Positions 59,927-64,000 of a DNA stretch of 64,000 nucleotides are shown here, one piece after another (position 1 is the first letter of the stretch; each line of letters starts with the position of its first letter). Location of the stretch: contig CAJTPM010000008.1 of NCBI GenBank assembly GCA_910578085.1, forward strand, positions 7,984 through 71,983, in the 5' to 3' direction. The position numbers and the translations under genes were made by a program. This DNA is from an uncultured Lachnospiraceae bacterium. GTDB lineage: Bacteria; Bacillota; Clostridia; Lachnospirales; Lachnospiraceae. The notes below the pieces were generated by a model. That model was given only the letters and a program-made list of their open reading frames with translations. It searched no databases and was not told where the DNA came from.

Positions 59927-61069
59927 ATGAACAGAAATAGCAGAGATAGAAAAAAGAAAATTTTGCTGGTATTCGGCACACGCCCCGAGGCAATTAAGAT
60001 GTGTCCTCTTGTCAATGAATTAAAAACCCGTGATAATGCTGAAACGATAGTGTGCGTTACCGGCCAGCATCGACAGATGCTGGATCAGGTTCTGGAGACC
60101 TTTCGGGTTATACCGGACTATGATCTGGAGATTATGAAGGATGGGCAGACATTGTTTGATATAACGATGAGAGTGTTGGATGGTATGAAAAGTATATTGA
60201 AGGAAGTGTCACCGGATGTGGTGCTTGTCCATGGAGATACGACTACTACTTTTGTGGCCGCATTGGCATGCTTTTATCTGCAGATTCCGGTGGGGCATGT
60301 GGAAGCTGGACTGCGGACAGGAAATCTCTACAGTCCCTGGCCGGAGGAGTTTAACAGGCAGGCGGTGTCTGTTGTATCAGCATATAACTTTGCGCCAACA
60401 GAAAGGGCAAGGCAGAATCTGTTGCAGGAACAGCATAAAGCGGAAACGATCTGGGTGACGGGCAATACGGCCATTGATGCTTTGAAGACGACAGTTAAGG
60501 AGAACTACAGACATGAACAGCTGGAATGGGTGAAGGATGCAAGGCTAATTTTGATTACCGCCCATCGGCGGGAAAATCTGGGAGAGCCCATGTATCATAT
60601 GTTTCGGGCGATAAAGAGGGTGCTGGATGAGCATGAAGATGTGAAAGCAGTCTACCCGATCCATATGAATCCGGCGGTCCGGAAAACAGCAGATGAGGTT
60701 TTTGGAAAGGATGACAGGATAAGGATGATAGAGCCTCTGGATGTATTGGATTTTCATAATTTTATGCAGCGCTCTTATCTGATCCTGACAGATTCCGGGG
60801 GGATTCAGGAGGAGGCGCCGAGCCTTGGAAAACCGGTTTTGGTTATGCGGGATACGACAGAGAGGCCGGAAGGCATAGAGGCCGGGACTCTTAAACTGGT
60901 AGGAACGGGAGAGGAGATGATCTACCGGGCTTTTACGGAACTGTTGGAGAACAAAAGGGAGTATGAGAAAATGGCTCATGCATCGAATCCTTATGGGGAT
61001 GGGTATGCGTCGGTTCGGATAGCAAATATTTTGCTGGGATTGCCGATGAATTCAGGCATAAGTCAGTAA
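59927..61069 (+). CDS. wecB: UDP-N-acetylglucosamine 2-epimerase (non-hydrolysing)
   Basis: 380 residues. FGTRPEAIK near the N terminus, HGDTTTTF, HVEAGLRTG, HRRENLGEP and TDSGGIQEEAP are the family hallmarks, including the catalytic acidic and His residues. It interconverts UDP-GlcNAc and UDP-ManNAc, feeding ManNAc or ManNAcA into surface glycans. No sialic or legionaminic acid synthase (NeuB) is nearby, so the product is probably used directly as ManNAc or by a dehydrogenase elsewhere. Confidence 0.95.
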   Translation: MNRNSRDRKKKILLVFGTRPEAIKMCPLVNELKTRDNAETIVCVTGQHRQMLDQVLETFRVIPDYDLEIMKDGQTLFDITMRVLDGMKSILKEVSPDVVLVHGDTTTTFVAALACFYLQIPVGHVEAGLRTGNLYSPWPEEFNRQAVSVVSAYNFAPTERARQNLLQEQHKAETIWVTGNTAIDALKTTVKENYRHEQLEWVKDARLILITAHRRENLGEPMYHMFRAIKRVLDEHEDVKAVYPIHMNPAVRKTADEVFGKDDRIRMIEPLDVLDFHNFMQRSYLILTDSGGIQEEAPSLGKPVLVMRDTTERPEGIEAGTLKLVGTGEEMIYRAFTELLENKREYEKMAHASNPYGDGYASVRIANILLGLPMNSGISQ

Positions 61070-61195
61070 CAGCGTTTCGTATAATTTACTCTTGCAAAAA
61101 GGCATGGATCTGTTATAGGATACTATATAGGTCAGAACAGTAATTGATGCAAAACAGATAGTGCAAAATAAATGGTAAAACGAAACGGAGAGATT

Positions 61196-62146
61196 ATGGG
61201 AAAGTTTCAACTGGGCGTACAGACTAAAAATGTGGTGAAGGATGCAAATCCGGAGGAAGGATTTACCATGCTGGCGCAGGCCGGATTCTCCTGTGCGGAT
61301 TTTTCTTTGAATGACTATCTGAAAAACGGGGACATCTATCAGGCGGAGGTAAATACATTTTTTGATCGATCTGTCACAGAGTTTGAGAATTATTTTGCAC
61401 CTCACAAAAGAGGGGCGCAGGCAGCGGGCATAAAAATACAGCAGATGCATATGCCCTATCCTGTCTATGTACCTGCGGGGAGCAAAGAATTGAACGACTA
61501 TCTCTGGAATGAGGTGGCTCCTAAAAGTATGGCTTTGTGCGCTTTTCTGGAGTGCCCATATATTGTGATACATGGTTTTAAACTGGCCCGTTTTCTGGGA
61601 TCTGAGGAAAAGGAATGGGAGCAGACGGAGAGGTTTATCCATTCTATTGCGCCGTATGCAAAGGATATGGGAATAACGATATGCATAGAAAACCTGTATG
61701 AAAGCGTCGGCGGGCATCTTGTGGAGGGGCCGTGCTGCGATGCTGTGAAGGCGGTGGAGCGGATCGACCGGATCAATGATACCTACCATGCGGAAGTGCT
61801 TGGGTTCTGTTTTGACACGGGACATGCCAATCTGGTGGGGCTGGATATGGAAAGGTTTATCACAGGGCTGGGACACAGAGTAAAGGTGCTGCATATTCAT
61901 GATAACGACGGAGTGATGGATCTGCATCAGATTCCCTTTACTTTTACGAAGACCAGGGAGAATAGGGCTTCTACGGATTGGGACGGATTTGTGAGAGGGC
62001 TTAAAAATATACGGTACGACCGGGTGTTGAATTTTGAGACGGCGCCTGTCCTGAGTGCATTTCCGGAGGAGATGAAGCAGGATGCGCTGGCGTTTATTGC
62101 GAAGGTGGGCGAGTATTTTTCCGGAGAGATTATAGGGAGGATGTAA
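61196..62146 (+). CDS. Sugar phosphate isomerase/epimerase (xylose-isomerase-like TIM barrel)
   Basis: 316 residues, start at ATG 61196 after CGGAGA. The AP-endonuclease-2/xylose-isomerase-like fold is marked by IVIHGFK, ICIENLYES (metal-binding Glu), GFCFDTGHAN and LHIHDNDGVMDLH. Such enzymes isomerise or epimerise sugars, inositols or keto-acids. It ends the glycan run; whether it belongs functionally is unclear. Confidence 0.8.
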   Translation: MGKFQLGVQTKNVVKDANPEEGFTMLAQAGFSCADFSLNDYLKNGDIYQAEVNTFFDRSVTEFENYFAPHKRGAQAAGIKIQQMHMPYPVYVPAGSKELNDYLWNEVAPKSMALCAFLECPYIVIHGFKLARFLGSEEKEWEQTERFIHSIAPYAKDMGITICIENLYESVGGHLVEGPCCDAVKAVERIDRINDTYHAEVLGFCFDTGHANLVGLDMERFITGLGHRVKVLHIHDNDGVMDLHQIPFTFTKTRENRASTDWDGFVRGLKNIRYDRVLNFETAPVLSAFPEEMKQDALAFIAKVGEYFSGEIIGRM

Positions 62147-62183
62147 AAAGGTCGCCTTAAGGAAAACTTAATAATTTACCCAG

Positions 62184-62212
62184 TTTATTATTCATAAAAG
62201 TTCCGCTACAAT
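62184..62212 (+). promoter_or_regulatory. Possible SigA promoter of the two-component operon
   Basis: TTTATT (62184-62189), 17-bp spacer, TACAAT (62207-62212), 130 bases ahead of the regulator start. Confidence 0.4.
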
Positions 62213-62341
62213 GTGTATATACAATGAATGGTACCAACAATTGATATATACGGGCAGCGGGACTTTTTGCGCATTGTTTCGGCTAAGCAGGATACTGCTG
62301 CCCACCCGGGGAAAATGACAGGAAAGATGAGGGGACCTGAT

Positions 62342-63040
62342 ATGGCAAACATACTGGTATGTGACGACGAAAAGGATATTGTTTCAGCGCTGCAGATCTA
62401 TTTAGGCGGCGAAGGATATACGGTGTTCACTGCAGCAAACGGCAGGGAAGCCATCTGTGTTGTGGAGAAGGAGGAGGTGCATCTTGTACTCCTGGATATT
62501 ATGATGCCGGAGATGGACGGCATCACGGCGATGGCGAAGATCAGAGAGTTATCCAATGTGCCGATCATTATGCTGACGGCAAAAGGGGAGGATGCGGATA
62601 AGGTGTTAGGGCTCACCGTGGGCGCGGACGATTATGTGACGAAACCCTTTCAGCCCGTGGAATTGCTCGCCAGAGTGAAATCCCAGCTGCGCCGTTATAT
62701 GATGCTTGGCGGCAGTGCGCCGAAACCGGAAAGCCTTTCGATCGGCGGTATCGAGCTGGACGACAAGGCGAAAGAGGTGACGTTGGACGGGGAGAAAGTG
62801 CCGCTTACGCCCACCGAGTTTGATATTTTAAAGCTGTTTATGCAGCATCCCGGGGAGGTGTTTTCCCCGGCAAAGATCTACAGTGAGGTCTGGAAGGATA
62901 ATCCCTACGGCACAGAGAATACAGTGGCGGTGCACATCAGGCACCTGCGGGAAAAATTAGAGATCAATCCTGCGGAGCCCCGCTATTTGAAAGTTGTCTG
63001 GGGACACGGCTACAAGCTGGAGGCCCCCGCAAAGCGATAA
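62342..63040 (+). CDS. OmpR/PhoB-family response regulator
   Basis: 232 residues starting at ATG 62342 (MANILVCDDEKD). Receiver domain with acidic pair DDE, phospho-acceptor Asp in VLLDIMMPEMDG, Thr in MLTAKGE and Lys in TKPFQPVELLARV; winged-helix DNA-binding domain with LTPTEFDILKLF and NTVAVHIRHLREKL. The layout is that of VanR-like regulators. The partner kinase follows at 63193. Confidence 0.92.
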   Translation: MANILVCDDEKDIVSALQIYLGGEGYTVFTAANGREAICVVEKEEVHLVLLDIMMPEMDGITAMAKIRELSNVPIIMLTAKGEDADKVLGLTVGADDYVTKPFQPVELLARVKSQLRRYMMLGGSAPKPESLSIGGIELDDKAKEVTLDGEKVPLTPTEFDILKLFMQHPGEVFSPAKIYSEVWKDNPYGTENTVAVHIRHLREKLEINPAEPRYLKVVWGHGYKLEAPAKR

Positions 63041-63044
63041 AAGA

Positions 63045-63175
63045 GGGACGTTTGCGGGACTGGAAGATATCAGCAAAGGTCCCGAAGCGCACAGCTTCAT
63101 TTACGGACGCGTATTAAGCGGCCGGAAATGTAAGCTTGTGTAAAGTGTGGTGAGGGACATTTGCGGAACTGGAAT
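63045..63175 (+). repeat. Repeated leader element between regulator and kinase genes
   Basis: GGGACGTTTGC (63045-63055) pairs with GCAAAGGTCCC (63073-63083) around the loop GGGACTGGAA; GAAGC/GCTTC hairpin at 63084-63098; ATTTACGGAC; GGCCGGAAATGTAAGCTTG from 63120; then GGGACATTTGC (63154-63164) and GGAACTGGAATAAG before the ribosome binding site. Stem bases differ from the copy at 1-178, but the pairing is kept on both sides, which supports an RNA structure. Confidence 0.75.
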
Positions 63176-63192
63176 AAGAACAGGAGACGGAC

Positions 63193-64000
63193 ATGAACAA
63201 AAATAAATGGAAAAGCAACAGGGGCTTAAAGATCGTTCTGACAATCCTTTCGATCCTGATGGCGGCGGTGGTATTTTTCAGCGCGGCTGCGGTCATTCTG
63301 ATCGGGAGCATGGATGTGTATACGAATTCCAGACAGGAGTGCCTGGAGCGTCATTATGAGCGGTACAGCTATATCTATGCGGTGATGGCCATAGCGAACA
63401 GAGAATCGAAGACAATGCAGGAGGAGTTAGATAAAACAAATTTCAGATATGGTATTATCCGGAATGAGGATCTGGGAACGGAGGGAATAACTGATCTGAG
63501 AGAGATCAAAAAACTTTCCGATCCGACAATCTATGAATACTGTAATTTTGAGACCATGCCTGACGTGGAGGCGATAGAGAGAGGAGAGTTCAGAGTAGAC
63601 GGATTTGAGGTTGGGAAGGGGACACACTACAGTTGGGACTGCCGGCTGTTTGGCTATGCATCGGTATATTATGACTATGATGAGGAAGTTGCGGAATATG
63701 TCATGACAGAAGAGGTACCGATCATCGGTTATTACTACAACGTGACGGACGGTATCTTCTATTATGAGACGGAGGAACAATGCTACCGGGTGGATGAAGT
63801 GGAACTGTATGTCGGAAATACTGATGCGAAAATGCGGTTTCAGTATGATCCCGGACAGGGAGCCTATTATAATCTGGACAGGGAAGATTGTGTGGTAAAA
63901 GATTATTATCTGCGGTTTAATGCGTTTGACGATTATGCGGGGAGATCCTGGGAAACCTGGAATACGATCACGTTGGACGGTATGGAGTTGAATCATACGA
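63193..64000 (+). CDS. Sensor histidine kinase, N-terminal part (cut by window end)
   Basis: 269 residues are visible and the frame stays open to the window edge. After MNKNKWKSNRG, a membrane helix (about 12-38, LKIVLTILSILMAAVVFFS) leads to an extracytoplasmic sensor region that runs to the end of the visible part, rich in Tyr and acidic residues. AGGAG lies before the ATG. HAMP and kinase domains would lie beyond the window, so the kinase call rests on the adjacent response regulator and topology. Confidence 0.7.
   Translation, partial: MNKNKWKSNRGLKIVLTILSILMAAVVFFSAAAVILIGSMDVYTNSRQECLERHYERYSYIYAVMAIANRESKTMQEELDKTNFRYGIIRNEDLGTEGITDLREIKKLSDPTIYEYCNFETMPDVEAIERGEFRVDGFEVGKGTHYSWDCRLFGYASVYYDYDEEVAEYVMTEEVPIIGYYYNVTDGIFYYETEEQCYRVDEVELYVGNTDAKMRFQYDPGQGAYYNLDREDCVVKDYYLRFNAFDDYAGRSWETWNTITLDGMELNHT

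Noticed and set aside
59927..62146. Sialic, legionaminic or pseudaminic acid pathway suggested by UDP-GlcNAc 2-epimerase
   Set aside because: No NeuB-, NeuA- or PseC-type gene is nearby; the non-hydrolysing epimerase alone supports only UDP-ManNAc formation.

Overview
The window looks like a chromosomal segment of a motile, anaerobic Lachnospiraceae-type Firmicute (class Clostridia). Pointers are a HgdC-type acyl-CoA dehydratase activase, consensus SigA promoters (TTGACA-N17-TATAAT), strong AGGAGG ribosome binding sites, TTG and GTG starts, tRNA genes that do not encode CCA, an Asn/Gln-rich small-peptide gene and a SigD-type flagellin gene. Every gene I support lies on the + strand. I recognise no phage, conjugative module, intact insertion sequence or CRISPR array.

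Region 1 (1-6109) is a redox/metal module: a BadF/HgdC-type ATPase activator, a 55-residue membrane peptide, a short relative of the acetyl-CoA synthase (CdhC/AcsB) subunit, a 936-residue ferredoxin/GltD-like NAD(P)H oxidoreductase and the nickel chaperone HypA. Two of these genes are preceded by a repeated leader element that recurs at 63 kb, with a degenerate copy before trxA. Region 2 (6110-9470) is an AgrC-like kinase, a LytTR regulator and a lipoprotein gene whose promoter carries paired direct repeats that fit a LytTR operator. Region 3 (9550-28000) is mostly housekeeping: 14 tRNA genes in four places, two MATE exporters, an SNF-family symporter, thioredoxin and thioredoxin reductase, cardiolipin synthase, phosphatases, an RNA methyltransferase, a ligand-less amidase-like protein and an ITP pyrophosphatase.

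Region 4 (27961-62146) starts with a protein of unknown function beside tRNA-Leu, then flagellin with a SigD promoter and terminator. About 30 kb of surface-glycan genes follow: a TPR-type glycosyltransferase, a cytidylyltransferase-oxidoreductase fusion, LicD, several GT2 enzymes, a soluble sulfatase-fold protein, PEP mutase fused to a cytidylyltransferase, a LicC/PntC-like nucleotidyltransferase, an epimerase, methyltransferases, a glycerophosphotransferase-like protein with a propeller-like tail, a pyruvyltransferase-glycosyltransferase fusion and UDP-GlcNAc 2-epimerase. The most economical reading is a flagellin (or surface polymer) glycosylation island that adds charged phospho- or phosphono-groups. 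Its middle part (about 49.6-58.6 kb) is visibly AT-rich and looks imported. A small Rossmann-like module recurs in five of its proteins.

Region 5 (62342-64000) is an OmpR-type regulator and the start of its sensor kinase, cut by the window end; another copy of the repeated leader lies between them. All calls come from reading the sequence and recalling family motifs; no database search was run.
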